From NCBI GenBank assembly GCA_033725935.1, contig MU867060.1, forward strand, positions 62,001 to 126,000: a stretch of DNA of 64,000 bases. The letters are read 5' to 3'. The stretch's first letter is position 1. Each line of letters starts with the position of its first letter. A model generated the notes under the pieces. It was not told where the DNA came from. It did not search any database and saw nothing but the letters and a program-made list of their open reading frames with translations. The DNA is from Cladorrhinum sp. PSN259 (lineage: Eukaryota > Ascomycota > Sordariomycetes > Sordariales > Podosporaceae). Position numbers and translations under genes: made by a program. Below, in pieces: positions 39,025 through 50,747 of the stretch.

Positions 39025-40115
39025 GAGAGTTTCTCACTGTATTAGACATGGTTGGCCTTTTTTCCTTTTTTTCCTTTTTTTTTTTCTGTTCACCGTGTTG
39101 TGTTTGTTGTATTACTCCTCTGTTTCCTTTGATCTCTTTGATGTAAAGTTATGAGTTGCGTTTGCATCTGGAGTGCGGGTGAAGCTGTATGAAGTATGAA
39201 CAGAAGTGATAATGGAACAATGTTCTTTTTGGCATGGAACAGCATTATGAGTTCGAGATTGATGTTGACAGCTGTTGATCTACATGATGTTCGAAAGCGT
39301 TGGATCATCAAGACAAGCTTATTTAATCTTGGAGAGACTCGGAACGGCCCGTAGTGCTGACTGAGACGCTCGATAGGGGGCCGCATGTGACCTGAGGCAT
39401 GGATCTTGTCTTTTTTTGTTGGGCTGGCGGTCAGTAGGCATTCTGATTTTTGTTTGGCTGGTTTGGCATCCGACGGTCTTGGATGGTCGAACAGCATGTG
39501 CTACATACATACATATGTGGTATGTGTTTGAAAAGAAGCAATTTACATTACCGCCGTTGTACGTGTCCAACGCTGTTGGGCCATTTTGCTTGCTGCGGTG
39601 TTCTGTTATTTATTTTTCCTATTTTCTTTTTTCCTATTAGTGCAGTGGGACAAGACAAGGTTTTAATGCGTCACGACCGCAGCACAAAGTCCCGTGCCCC
39701 GTCATTTCTGTGTTTGAGAGAATCGAAAATTTCTTCTGTTCAAGTTTGAGACCCTGTGGTGTCTGAAGAAACGTTGTGAGATCTGGAAGTTAAAGGTTTG
39801 ATTGGGATTGGGTTGAGCGGACGGGCGGGGAGGTTTGTTTGCTTGGTCTGTTACGGTATGCGGGATGCCGAGCGGTTGATGAGAGTTATTCAACTGCTTG
39901 GGGTGATTTTTTTTTTCTTCTTCAAAATTTTGTGTTTCGGCCGTTGATTGCGGTGGGACTGAGGGGGAGGAGGAAAGTGCGTGAGTTGATGAGGTGAATT
40001 TCCCCTGTCCCAGCTTTCTGGTAATCATTTATGGATGTTGATTTGAATTTTAGGGCTGAACTGTTCGGGTTGGAATATATATCATTGCTAGATATAATCG
40101 TGACGATTTGTTCAG
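39025..40115. other. intergenic: DGAT2 trailer and esterase promoter
   Basis: No gene is visible. T-rich tracts just after the DGAT2 stop (39056-39085) fit a 3' untranslated region. Several short open frames overlap on both strands with no protein-like content. Confidence 0.5.
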
Positions 40116-42464
40116 ATGAAAGGGAAGAGGGGTGCTTACGAGGATGGAGGGAAGAACGAGAAGGTTCTGGGAGATGAAGAACCGCTGCGGAAATCATCAT
40201 GGTACAACATGAGCACCAGCAGACAGGAGAATGTCGAAATGTTACCGCGACACAGCAGACAACCATTATTTTTATCAACAACTTTTGAACTCGTGGCATT
40301 AGCTCTTTTGGTTATTGTCATTCAGGTCGCTGCCGTGTTCACGGTGGTGCTGCGGTCTGGGCATGCCGGCGGAGGTGGCGATGACGGCCCGGTCCCGGCG
40401 GGATTGAACGCGGTATGACCCTATTTTCTATTTCCCCTCTTTCTTTCTTTATTTTTGTTTATATATTGCCCTCTTTTACCATCGTGGTGCGGTCATTGTG
40501 ACTGTGAAGCCAAGGTTTAAGTAGTAATCCGCGTCCGAGCCACAAAATCTTTATAGGCGTGGCTTTGACAGCAAAACGGTCATCAATGCCTGTTGGCTGT
40601 TCACTTTCTATTTTCGTTTCATGAAATCATTTGATTTTAAAAAGACAAGATGGTTTGCATCTCCAGACTAATAGCTGCGTGTCCGGCCCAGTTGAACAAC
40701 GCCGTTTCAGTCAACCTCACCTATACGACTTACCAGGGAACAAGGCTGACCAACGGGGTGAACGAGTTTCTTGGGATGCGGTACGCTGCTCCGCCTCTGG
40801 GTGATCTAAGATGGCGAGCACCTGTTGAGCCTTACTGGAGTAACCGGACGGAGAGGGCTACTAAAGTACGTATGATTGTTCCCGGCTCTCATGATTCTTG
40901 CGTGGAGAAGCTATATTGACGAGGTACATGTGTGATTAGTTTCCTCCAATATGTCTCGGGATTAACCAGCGTTATCCAGCCGATGGGCAGAGTGAGGACT
41001 GTTTGTTCGTTAATGTATGGGCACCGGCGAATGCAACAAGACAGTCAAAGTTACCTGTTTGGGTCTTCATCCAGGGAGGTGGTTATAATGCTAATACGAA
41101 TGGCAACTGGAACGGGTCAGAAGTGGTGGAAAAGTCTGGACACAATCTCATCTTGGTCAACTTCAACTACAGAGTTGGAATTTGGGGTTTCCTGGCCGGT
41201 GAGAGGGTGAGGGCGGATGGGGTCTTGAATGCTGGTCTCCTGGACCAACGGATGTTGTTGAAGTGGGTGAAGACTCATATATCCTCGGTGAGTCTATCTT
41301 ACTCGGTTTCGCATTTCTCAAGGCTGACGAAACATGCAGTTCGGCGGAGACCCTACTCATGTTGTTATTCACGGCGCCTCAGCAGGAGCAGGATCTGTCG
41401 CCATGCACCTGATAGCATATGGAGGCCGTGATGACAACCTATTCGTCGGGGGCATGGCCGAGTCCATCTTCTTCCCAGCACAGCCGTTTCTGTCTGAGCT
41501 AGAATATCAGTTTGACAGAGTGGTCAACCAGGCAGGGTGTGATCAAGTCGGCAAAGAAAACCAAATGGCCTGTCTTCGACAAAAGCCTCCTGATGTGCTG
41601 CAAGGGGCCAATTATGCCCAACCATTTCCCGGAAAACCAGGTCCTCCTAACCCTATATTCTACTTTACACCATGTATCGACGGTGATATACTACCAGACC
41701 TACCCTATCAGCTGTTCGGAGCCGGCAAGTTTATCCAGGTGCCCATGTTATTTGGAACAGCAACCAACGAGGGCTCCGTCTTCGCCGACAATTCTACAAC
41801 CCGATCATCCATGGGCACATTCTTCGAAAACAACTACCCTCTGCTAACACAGGACGATATTGAGTCCATATTTGCGCGGTATCCTCAGTTGCCCATGGTA
41901 CCGAACCACGCAACTTGGTTCCCTACCACTAGCCAGGCTTACGGGGACGCAACGTTTATTTGTCCACAGACCAACGTTCTCAACTCTCTTTCTGGCCCTC
42001 GGCACCATTTATCGTCATCATCATCGTGGTCTAACAAAACAAATACGACGACGACGATATCATCATCTCTCTACGCATACAGGTACAACGTCCACGACAA
42101 GCAAAACATGGCGGACGGACTGGGCGTGCCACATCTCTTTGATGCCGCGGCTATCTTTGGTCCTGATAATATCTCGGGTGGTCACACGGACAGTTACAAG
42201 ACGTATAATAAAGACGTAGTGTCGAGGGTGATGTCTTATTATATCAGTTTCGTGAGGACATTGGATCCTAACCCGTTGAGGTTACGGGGCACGCCGGAGT
42301 GGGAAACGTGGAGAGGGAATGATGACAGCTCGAAAGATTATGGTGAGATGAGGAGGATGCTATTTGAGACGGATGATACAAAGATGGAGTCGGTTTCGAA
42401 GGAGGAGGAGGGGAGGTGTAGGTTTTGGGAGGGATTGGGGAGGGGGAGGATGGAGCAGAGGTGA
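40116..42464 (+). CDS. membrane-anchored type B carboxylesterase
   Basis: Four exons, 40116-40412, 40692-40865, 40940-41287 and 41340-42464, give 647 residues; all junctions are phase 0. The second intron (74 bp) has a GTACGT donor and the third (52 bp) a GTGAGT donor. The first intron is 279 bp, long for this window, with an ACTAAT branch just before its CCCAG acceptor. The N-terminus is cytosolic-like and charged, followed by one hydrophobic segment (about 55-79) and a Gly-rich linker, so a type II membrane protein is predicted. The esterase domain has EFLGMRYAAPPLGDLRW, the SEDCLFVNVWAP cysteine motif, the nucleophile elbow HGASAGAGS (Ser287), Glu417 in FGTATNEGS, and His538 in GVPHLFDAAAIFG. 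The triad is intact. The substrate is unknown. The C-terminal end is Glu/Arg/Gly-rich. Confidence 0.87.
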
Positions 42465-42802
42465 TGACGATGATGACGATGATGATAATAATGATGAAGA
42501 TGATAATGTCGTGAGCAAGTTCTGGTATTTCAAGAACTTCACACTGGAAGCACTGCAATGACAAAGCTTTATATGCCAAACTTCGATTGTGAGCTGCAGC
42601 GTTCGCCGTCAAGGCACAACCTGCCCTGTACTGCTCCCATTCCAGGGCAACTTGACCAGTAGGGAGGCCCGTACATATATCACTTCCCGCACGCAGACTT
42701 CCAACCATTACCAATACCCCACGCAGACAAAGGAATACTTGTATGGCGTAGCGGTATGGCCACTGCTGGTTGTTGAGACAGACATCGTTCTCCCACAGCG
42801 TC

Positions 42803-42830
42803 TGGGGGGGCTGCATCCCGAGGCCCCCCA
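42803..42830. repeat. G/C-rich inverted repeat (7-bp stem)
   Basis: TGGGGGG (42803-42809) is complementary to CCCCCCA (42824-42830), enclosing a 14-base loop. It lies in the esterase/DPH6 convergent interval. Confidence 0.7.
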
Positions 42831-42883
42831 TGTTCGAATCAGACGACGGGCACATCGTAAAAACTCGTAAGAGGGTTTTTCGG

Positions 42884-42910
42884 ACCCGACTACTTAAGTT
42901 GTAGTCGGGT
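42884..42910. repeat. perfect 10-bp inverted repeat with 7-base loop, followed by T5
   Basis: ACCCGACTAC (42884-42893), loop TTAAGTT, then GTAGTCGGGT (42901-42910), an exact complement. On the plus strand TTTTT follows at 42914-42918. Such a hairpin plus T-run between convergent genes could mark a transcript end or belong to a structured RNA. Confidence 0.95.
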
Positions 42911-43025
42911 AACTTTTTGACTTTTCCCCCTTCATCCTGAATAGAAAATAATTGAGGCTAGACATGATGATGATCAGTTCTTTTCTTCTTCTTTAACTAT
43001 CTCTCTTACAATGCTTACCTAATAC

Positions 43026-45473
43026 CTATATCACACCCTGATAGACAGTGACGGCCTTCAACCGCTCTCCATTCCCATCCCAAAGAGACTTACACGGCAC
43101 CACGGGTAATCCTCCGCTTGCAACAAAACAATCTGCACCCGCATTCACATACCTCGCAGCCACAACAGCATCCTTCTCCCCCTCCCATTGTTTCTCTTCT
43201 TTCTCGTCAACAAACCTCTCAACAACCACACTCTGTACGAATCGCTTTCCTTTCTCATCCCCGACAACAACCTGCCACACTCTTCCACCCTCAACGACCC
43301 CAACTTCAACCTCACCCTCATTCACACCTCTGATCCCCAATCCTCCCTGCCACTCAACCCCAGCGCCCCTAGGCAGCTCATCAACCTCAGCCACAAACAC
43401 AGGCGGCGGAATATGTCCCCTCTTCCCCTTCTTGACGACACTCCAATCCGGCAATGCCTCACCTCCATACTTCTTCTTCTCATCTGCGTACGACATGTAA
43501 GCGGAATTATACCTCCTATCCCATAAATCCGGTCCTTCACTTTCTTCATCTTCATCCTCGTCTTCTTGACCCTCTTTACCTCTATGCACCAACTCCCAAG
43601 TCTTTCCAGCTAGCTTTGCCCTCCCTTGCATCCCCTCTCTGTCTTTGGTCGTGGGATAAAATGCAACCCCAAACCCCCAAAACTTGACGCCGGTCTCTAT
43701 CCCTATCCTCCAAAGATGCTGCAGCGCAAGCACCACCTCCATTTTCAACTCGTTTGCTTCCGGTAACGCCATAGTACGAGGCACAAGCGGTATCTGTCCC
43801 GCAATATTCACCAAACTTATATGAGAATTCGTCTTGTCCGAAAGAGGGAACCAAACCGCCTGACTGTAGGGCCCAATATTCGCCGGCGCCCAGTAAGATC
43901 TCGACTGGACGTGTAGTCCCTGTCTTAAGTCAAGAGGCAGAGTGGGATGAACGGTGAAAATGATAACGATGTTGCTGTTGAGTGGGAGAGTATCGCCCAC
44001 AGAAACGCAGACTCTGGAAGGAGGGTTAGGAGCCGTGGTGAATAGTGATGCGTAGATTGGGTTTATGAGTGCGAACGAAGACATGGACCTAAGAAGAATG
44101 GTGGAGGAGATGATGGATTGTGGGGCGAGGGACTCTTCTTCAAGGCGAGCGCGGATCTGGGAGAGGAGGAGTGATGTTTCTTCCTGTATTGAGAGGGAGG
44201 GGCTGGCAGTAGAGAATGTCCAGTGTTGAAGTAGACATTTTGTGACTGTGCTGCTGAACGGCAGTGGCTGGGTTGCATGGTCCTCCTCTTCTAACTGGAG
44301 GTTTTGGAGTTTAGGGTTAATGTCTTGCGCAGTTGTTATTGTTGTTGATATTGCGTCTAGTATGCCAACAAAATCGGGATCAAGCAGGTCTGGGATTCGG
44401 ATGTTTTGTTCTCCTCTGGTATCATCAGCAGTCGCTTGCTTGTCTTCCAACTTTGCGTTCCGGATGTTGAGCCAGGAACTGCCTCCGCCTTCTCTGACCA
44501 CCTTCTTGTCTTGATCTTTAACTACAACCCGTTTCATGAAGAAAGTGGACGGCCCATCCAGGACAAGAGTCTCAAATTCACCTCCTTCACCAATGACTGC
44601 TCCAGTCTCTGCGGCACCAAATTTGCTCATGGCCCTCGCGATTCTGTTTTTGCCAGCATAATCAGCAACATTGGTCCATAGAAAGCTGTCATCCAGGCCA
44701 CCACTGGCGACCTTGATTATTCGGGCTTCGAGACCCACAGCGGCCATATCATTCAGAAGCTGAGCATCACCCGTCGAAGCCGGAGCAGGAAGCACGGGAT
44801 ACTTCCAAAGAAAAGCTAGGGGAGTCAGTCCGAGCCGTGTCGCGACTGACTCAACCCTAGTGCGCTGGTAAGTACTCAGGATGGCACCAGCGCAGACGGC
44901 GTTTGCTTCTGGGTGAGCAGCCTTGACGGCCTGCAAAACATGGAACATCGACTCGGTCTCATCCTCCTCAGCGGTCGACTCGGGCCCGACTCCGGTGTTA
45001 GCAGCTCCATAATGCGAGTAATCCTTTCCGTGCTGCGAGGCGCCTCCCGCAATGGCACGGCGGTAGAGCGGGATCCCAGTGGCCTCGGCATAAAGAGGAA
45101 TAACTTGGTGCCCCACCGTCTGGTACATGAAGCTGTTGAGATCGTGCCCATCCTCATCTTGTGCCTCGTCGGCCTCATTTCCAGGCGCTCCACCGACCGC
45201 ACCGACGGGAACCCCCTGGACTCTATCAGCATCTGGCGATGTTGATGCCAATACCGGGGCCGATATAGCAGCGGCACTAGCCGGGTCTGCCGTAATGGCG
45301 GTAGTCCCGGCCGAGGGCGTGGTGGCTGCGGCCGGGGTTCTGCTTGGGACGGCCGGGTGCAAGTTGGCGAGAGCGACGACGCGGTGTCCATTAGCTCGGC
45401 AGTGTAGCAGCGAGAAGAAGCTATCCTTTCCGCCGGAGATCAGGGCAATCACGTTGAGCTTGTCGTCGGCCAT
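43026..45473 (-). CDS. DPH6: diphthine--ammonia ligase (Dph6) with C-terminal Rid/YjgF domains
   Basis: A single exon of 815 residues. The N-terminal PP-loop ATPase domain starts at once with NVIALISGGKDSFFSLLHC (SGGKDS at 13-18), continues with SFMYQTVGHQVIPLYAEATG and the NAVCAGAILSTYQRTRVE motif, and ends near GEGGEFETLVLDGP. The C-terminal half matches the tandem RidA/YjgF-like domains of fungal Dph6, including RSYWAPANIGPYSQAVWFP. The enzyme amidates diphthine, the last step of diphthamide formation on elongation factor 2, in the cytosol. It is longer than yeast Dph6 (685 residues), mainly through Ala/Thr/Pro-rich and acidic (EDEDEDEE) insertions. The start codon is the only ATG that gives the intact PP-loop strand. 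It is convergent with the esterase; its promoter lies in the long interval below the MSN2 homologue. Confidence 0.94.
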   Translation of the reverse strand: MADDKLNVIALISGGKDSFFSLLHCRANGHRVVALANLHPAVPSRTPAAATTPSAGTTAITADPASAAAISAPVLASTSPDADRVQGVPVGAVGGAPGNEADEAQDEDGHDLNSFMYQTVGHQVIPLYAEATGIPLYRRAIAGGASQHGKDYSHYGAANTGVGPESTAEEDETESMFHVLQAVKAAHPEANAVCAGAILSTYQRTRVESVATRLGLTPLAFLWKYPVLPAPASTGDAQLLNDMAAVGLEARIIKVASGGLDDSFLWTNVADYAGKNRIARAMSKFGAAETGAVIGEGGEFETLVLDGPSTFFMKRVVVKDQDKKVVREGGGSSWLNIRNAKLEDKQATADDTRGEQNIRIPDLLDPDFVGILDAISTTITTAQDINPKLQNLQLEEEDHATQPLPFSSTVTKCLLQHWTFSTASPSLSIQEETSLLLSQIRARLEEESLAPQSIISSTILLRSMSSFALINPIYASLFTTAPNPPSRVCVSVGDTLPLNSNIVIIFTVHPTLPLDLRQGLHVQSRSYWAPANIGPYSQAVWFPLSDKTNSHISLVNIAGQIPLVPRTMALPEANELKMEVVLALQHLWRIGIETGVKFWGFGVAFYPTTKDREGMQGRAKLAGKTWELVHRGKEGQEDEDEDEESEGPDLWDRRYNSAYMSYADEKKKYGGEALPDWSVVKKGKRGHIPPPVFVAEVDELPRGAGVEWQGGLGIRGVNEGEVEVGVVEGGRVWQVVVGDEKGKRFVQSVVVERFVDEKEEKQWEGEKDAVVAARYVNAGADCFVASGGLPVVPCKSLWDGNGERLKAVTVYQGVI

Positions 45474-47835
45474 TGTTGCTAGATTGCAAGGGCATCAATC
45501 CATTCGGGATGCTACACACACAGACTCCTCGGAACCTTGGGACCGGGATACCCGCGACAATGGTCGTGGATACGAGAATGGTCGAGAAAAGTAAATTTCC
45601 GATGTTTGCCAGCTCCTCCAAATCAGATTCCCACACTGTTGTGATCCCACGATCCCACTACGTTTGCCCACGTTCGTGGTCAGACCAGACCCTGCTTGCT
45701 TGGCTGCAATCCCTAGATTCTGTTTTCTCCAAGCTGTACGTACTCTGCATAGAGGCAGCGAGTCAGGCGTTGTCAGTCCAACAGATCGGAATGAATCTGA
45801 TCTTTTGTCGTCTGATGCAAGTTGCGTGTGTCCAGTTGTGTATCCATTTTTGCTTCTTCTTTTGGAAACAGTTACATCGATTGGTTGAGTTCTGCACCTG
45901 GCGCACCCCCACTCGCTGGCCACTAACGGGCACTGATGGGCCCCGGGGAGTGGAGCCGAGAGTGCAGAATCGAGCCTTCCAGGGTTGGGAAGCAATTTCC
46001 CACACAACGATCCAGGCGGTGGGCGAGTGGACGAACAGTGGATCTCTGGAACGGTGGAAACTTCTCTGAACCTTGACGACGTCGTATCCAGCAACTGTTT
46101 GTTTTCATCAGCGCCTGAACGGGCTCCAAACAGGCCCCGCCCCCGGCATCGTGGGAAATAACTTCAAAGCAAGTCTGTGCTGCTTCCACATCCGATAGTC
46201 TCGATAGTCTAGGTGTGACGAGATTAGGTGATTACCAGATTTTTCAATAGCCTCATTCTTATTTGCTGTTTGTTTTCGCAGCCTTCTTCGACACTCATCC
46301 CCATCATGAATCTTCAATTTAGCCCATGTCTCGTATCGGGATAACGATCCAAGGGTCGATCCCGGGTTCCCGATGGGCACCTTCGTGGCGCACAGCACGA
46401 AAATACGTGGCACCACTTGTGTCAATCATCACTTTATGAATGTCTCACTGTTACTGTGTACATGGACGATGATGATAGCGGCCGCACCAACACAGATCTT
46501 GTTGTGTTATTTGAATTTGTCCTCGGAACTAATGCCTTGTACGGATACATAGGGTTGGTAATAAGGGGGTTTAGTTTATATACAACGCAGCGCCGCTTTG
46601 CAGTCATGAAGCCCCGACCTGCAAGGGCTGATGATATTCCAAAGCAGTACCAGCAATGTAGATAAACGTCCCCGAAAACCAGAGAGAAGAAGAAGAAGAA
46701 GAGCTGAGAAAATCGAAATCAAACCAAAAGTAGGTTGGAAAAACAGAGGTCAGAAGAGAAGAACCAATCACCGCAAGAATCAGACAAAAACATGACAAAC
46801 ACATCCCACACAGAAAAGTACAAGTGGGGAGGACCTGGCGACAATGTGATCATCGTCCCCATCCAACGAAACATAAAAACAAAACACAGCTTGCTGAAAG
46901 AAGAAAGAATTCAGAAATAAATCTTTTTGTCCACAAATACAACGGTAGAGCCTGTGCTTTTGTCGCTGTAAACAGCGTAAAGAACGTGAGGTGCCGCCGC
47001 AGAAAAGAAAGGTTGGTTGGTCGGGTGTAAAAACAAGAAAAAAACAGGTTGAACTTGCTGTCCTCCCTTCTTCCTAATCCTTCCTCCGTGCCCTTTCCAT
47101 TGCCAAAAAATGCCATCATATGTTTCCGCTTTTGCCGTATGCTTTACCAGATCGTCAAAATGCGCCGCCGACTTTTACTCCAGTGCCCATGCTAAACCCC
47201 TAACCCTCCTGCCTTCCACCTCTTTTTCCACCCCATCCACCACCTCCCTTCCCTCACAAGTGACGCCTCCGAGTAAAACTTTTGGTTCATAGAATTTTGC
47301 CGGTCCCACGCTCGAACAAGCAGAAAGCAGAAAGAAATGTTGGATATTGACAAAAATGGGTCTTTGTTGATTTTGGTGGTAGTACATCAAGGGGCATTAT
47401 GTTGTGCCAAATGCTCCTAGAGAAACAAACAACAAAAAAAATATATAAAAGAGAATTCCCCCGCCTGCCCGTTTCGCTTGTCATATGGTATCCCACCCAT
47501 TGACGAAAGGCTGCGCCATGAAAATGTATATGGAAAATAAAAACAAATGTGTAAAATAAAAAATAAAATAAAAAAAGAGCCCAAAATATTTCCCACCGCC
47601 CAATCGTATCGGTTTTGTCTTCGTAGAAAAGCGATGTTTTCCCATCTGTACCTGAATGTGAACATACCTCCAAGCCCGAGGAGAGAAGGTTCCGTCGTTA
47701 CAGTCATGTCGGGCATCAATGGCGACGGCACGTTCCAAAATGCGCGAACCATCGGCATTGTCAAGAGTGTGCAAAGAAGCGAACCATTAAAAATATAATA
47801 CTAATTTTTGAGAGTGAACCATAAAGTTGAGTTCT
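45474..47835. other. intergenic: DPH6 promoter and Msn2-homologue trailer
   Basis: 2.4 kb without a convincing gene. Two frames of almost 200 codons (45495-46094 minus and 45473-46069 plus) overlap each other antiparallel in a stop-poor stretch, and neither has domain content. AT-rich DNA from about 46680 to 47830 is probably the 3' untranslated region of the zinc-finger gene. Confidence 0.5.
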
Positions 47836-49834
47836 TCACTCGTTTCTCTTTCGCTTCTTTGTGCTACCCGATGATTGAGAGTCATCGTCCGAGGTATCGC
47901 TCCCTGGAATCTCGGCAGCAACCTGGAAGAGAACCTTGCCGAGCGCCTGAGCTTGGTGGGAGTAATCCTCAGCGCCAAGCATGTGGCTCATCATCGGATG
48001 ATGGTAGCCGGGATGAATGCCAGCGGCAGCCATGGCCTCGGGGTTGTCGAGCAGATCCAGGGCAATGGCACCGGAGCCGTGGGTGCGAGCATGCTGAGCG
48101 AGGTTGTCGGAACGCGAGAACTTCTTGCCGCACTCGCCACACTCGAAAGGCTTGTCCTGAGTGTGAAGAGATCGGGTGTGGCGCTTAAGGTGCTCCTGGC
48201 GGCGGAATCGGCGGTTGCAGATGTCGCAAACAAACGTCTTGGAAGGATCCTCAGTCAGGGACTGCTTGCGGCCGCGGCGGTTGGTAGGAGCCGGGGTGTG
48301 GTTGCTGGTGGAGGTGGCACCATCGCCAGCAGTTGAGTTGGCCTCTGAACTGTTGTTGGTCTCGGGAGCAGCGCTGCCCTGGTTGCTTGGGGTTTGGGTC
48401 TCCTGGGGAACAGCGGAATCCGCAGCGGCGTTCATGATGGGCAAGCTGCTCTTTGACTTCTTCTGGCGCTTGTGCTGGTGGGAGTCGTGGTCGTGGCACG
48501 AGTCGGCGACAGCAGCAAGGTTCAGGATCTCGCAGTCCTCAAAATCCTCAAAGTCGGTCTCGCAGCGGTAGCTGGAGTGGCCGAGAGACTCTGCGTCCGA
48601 GGAAGAGCGCGATCGGCTGGCGACGGAAAGAGTGGGGTTCTCACCAAGATTGACGAGGCCGTTGACAAAATCGTCGTCAGAGTCAAAGTCAGAAAGATCC
48701 TCGAGGGAGGTGAAGGTGGAAGGCAGGCCGTGATGGTGGTTGGAGTGGAAGTCAAAAGTCGCGGTGTGGGGGAGGGAGCTGGTTTTGGCGAAGGCTTCAC
48801 CCCTGAGAACAAACTTTTGGTCCTCCTCCTCGCCAGGGCAGAAAGCGGGAAGTGCAGAGTATTCGGGGGCGAGCGTCGAGTTGACAGTCCCAACAGTCAG
48901 GTTGCGGGGATCGCAGAAGTCGACGTCGTCTGAAGACACTGATCGTGCGTAGGGCGAGGGCGATGGGGAAAGTGATGGGCAGGATGCAGGAGAAAGGAGG
49001 TCGCAAGCCTGCGTGTTTAGCGTTGCAATTTGGATCTGGGGTTGTGGGATGTGCGATGGCAGGTACACTGCAAGGAGGAGTTAAGGGTCAGCCAAAATGT
49101 ACCCCCTCGAAATTTAGAGCTGGGTCCCAGCACAATAGGTGCGGCAGGTGCGCCAATAACCCCGCCAGAACCACCCAAAAACTCAAACTCAAATCAATCA
49201 ACTCGACATTTTAAATCCAACCAATTGTTTTACCAAACAATCCCTTTCGACATTCGCGCAACTGCAATAATAAAAAAACGAGTATCAATCACTTACCAGG
49301 TGTCAATGGTGGAGATGCGCAGCTAGACCAGGATTCCAAGCTAGGGAATCTCTCAAACTGGCTCTCATCGCAGACATCCTTGCTGTCGAGACCATCAAGG
49401 CCCGAGAACATGGGATTCAGCGGTGTTTGGAGCATGTCGCAGCTCCCAGGGCTGCTGATGGCGCTGCCAGAGCACGACAGTGGAGGCGTTGATGGCGAGT
49501 AGGGATAGATGGTCTCAACATCGCCCAGTCCGGTGTCCAGAGCGATCATCGGCCTGTAGTTGATTGGTTGTGGGGATGCCAAGGGAGTCAGAGTCGAAGG
49601 AAGCATGGGTGCGCTGGTAAAGGGCTTGGAGAACAGCTGGTGTTGCGAGCTCGACGAGCCAGGTCGCGAGTACATGGGAGTTGAGGGCAGAGGAGCAACA
49701 ACTGGGAGCATGGCCATCTGCTGCTGGTGTGGCTGTGGGATGAATCGGCCGTGCTGCCTTCCTTCTGGGTTGGGATCCGGGCTGTAGAAGAAGAAGGCCG
49801 GTGCTATCGCCTGAGGAGTCATCATGGGGTCCAT
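47836..49834 (-). CDS. C2H2 stress-response transcription factor, Msn2/Msn4 (Seb1) family
   Basis: Exon 1 is 49834-49297 and exon 2 is 49067-47836, across a 229-bp intron with a perfect GTAAGT donor and a CTTGCAG acceptor that splits a Val codon; 589 residues. Most of the protein is disordered: Pro/Ser/Gln-rich in exon 1, with an acidic region ([24 protein letters not shown]) that could activate transcription. The DNA-binding part at about 458-509 has two adjacent C2H2 fingers, [20 protein letters not shown] then [20 protein letters not shown], with the recognition residues of Msn2/4. These bind the stress response element AGGGG/CCCCT and control heat, osmotic, oxidative and nutrient stress genes. 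A basic KKRKR tail follows. The orthologue in Trichoderma and Neurospora is called Seb1/Msn1. The family assignment is firm. Confidence 0.93.
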
Positions 49835-50747
49835 GGCGGCTGTGTGTGTGGTGTGGTGTCTGTTGGTGAGTTTGTGACGGTGTGGTGCTGCTCGTTTTCA
49901 ATCAGCTTCCGCTCCTCTCATTCTCATCAAAAAAAGAGTTCAGCTGTTACCCACCAGGTGAGACACAAAAGTATTTCTCCCTTGTCGTCTATTTCTTCTC
50001 TCTCTGATGTTGGTGTTTAGGTATTAAAGTATATATCGGACGGTGTAAGTATACAAGTGTTCTTGCGAACGTTGTCGGCAGTGGCCTAAAGATGGTGTAG
50101 TGTTTCGATTCCGCTTGGGTGATAATGAATGGCTGGCAGTTGTGACTCTGGATCAACAACTAGCCGGGTTTATGATTCTCGAGGATCGATGTTGTACATG
50201 AACTCGTCTAAGCTTCCGTCTCGTTTCACACTCTACAGCTTCATGAAGAGCATATAAAGAGGGTTGGTGGTGATGGTTAGGTTGGGAGGTATTGCTGAAG
50301 ACGGGGCAGGCCTGGCTTGGACCGAGTTGGTGTAGTTGAAAGAAGGTGAGAGGGAAGAAAGGTATTCCCAAAAAGAAGCCTCGAGTCTCAAAAGAAACCG
50401 GAACCGTTATGTAAATGAAGAAGAAGATGAGAAAGAGAGGGAGGATCACGCGCCCAGGTCGACAGATCTACCGATGTGGAGAGAAAGGAATGACAGGAAG
50501 GGAAGCCCTTGAGGATATGTACAAACCCACCCAAGAGATCAACGGGCAGAGATGCCATTGATAGGCGGTGGCCCTCTTTCGACCGACTGGGGGGGGGGGG
50601 CATCCACTGCCGCTGGGAGAGAAGACAGCGAACAAGCGGCCATCCAGGGTGTGGGCATGTTCCAAGAGACCAATCCACCTTGCGCGCCATGCATGGTCTC
50701 GCTTGGGACTTGGGACTTGGGTTGACATGAGCCGGATGGGACCAAGG

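Larger units (their letters stand above)
42725..42918 (+). ncRNA. possible RNA polymerase III transcript (speculative)
   Basis: In a region without protein-coding signal there is an A-box-like sequence TGGCGTAGCGGT (42744-42755, 11 of 12 positions of the tRNA A-box consensus), a B-box-like TGTTCGAATCA (42831-42841, 9 of 11), two hairpins, and a T5 run (42914-42918) directly after the second hairpin. Together these could define a pol III gene. It does not fold as a tRNA: bases flanking the B-box do not form a T-stem and the acceptor ends do not pair. I could not match it to SRP RNA, RNase P, U6 or 5S. This is a candidate only. Confidence 0.2.
42465..43025. other. convergent intergenic region with structured sequence
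   Basis: This lies between the convergent esterase and DPH6 genes. It begins with a GAT-rich low-complexity run continuing from the esterase stop codon (42462-42508) and contains two inverted repeats (42803-42830 and 42884-42910), described separately. Confidence 0.6.

Noticed and set aside
42737..42851. tRNA gene around the A- and B-box-like motifs
   Set aside because: The bases around the B-box do not form a T-stem, the 5' bases do not pair with the 3' end, and the A-to-B distance would need a long intron.
42268..42855. 195-residue minus-strand frame over the esterase end and hairpins
   Set aside because: Its C-terminal half is antisense to esterase exon 4 and the GAT-rich tract, and no domain or start context supports it.
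45473..46094. Two antiparallel frames of almost 200 codons upstream of DPH6
   Set aside because: A stop-poor stretch open on both strands; no domains, and it lies where the DPH6 promoter is expected.
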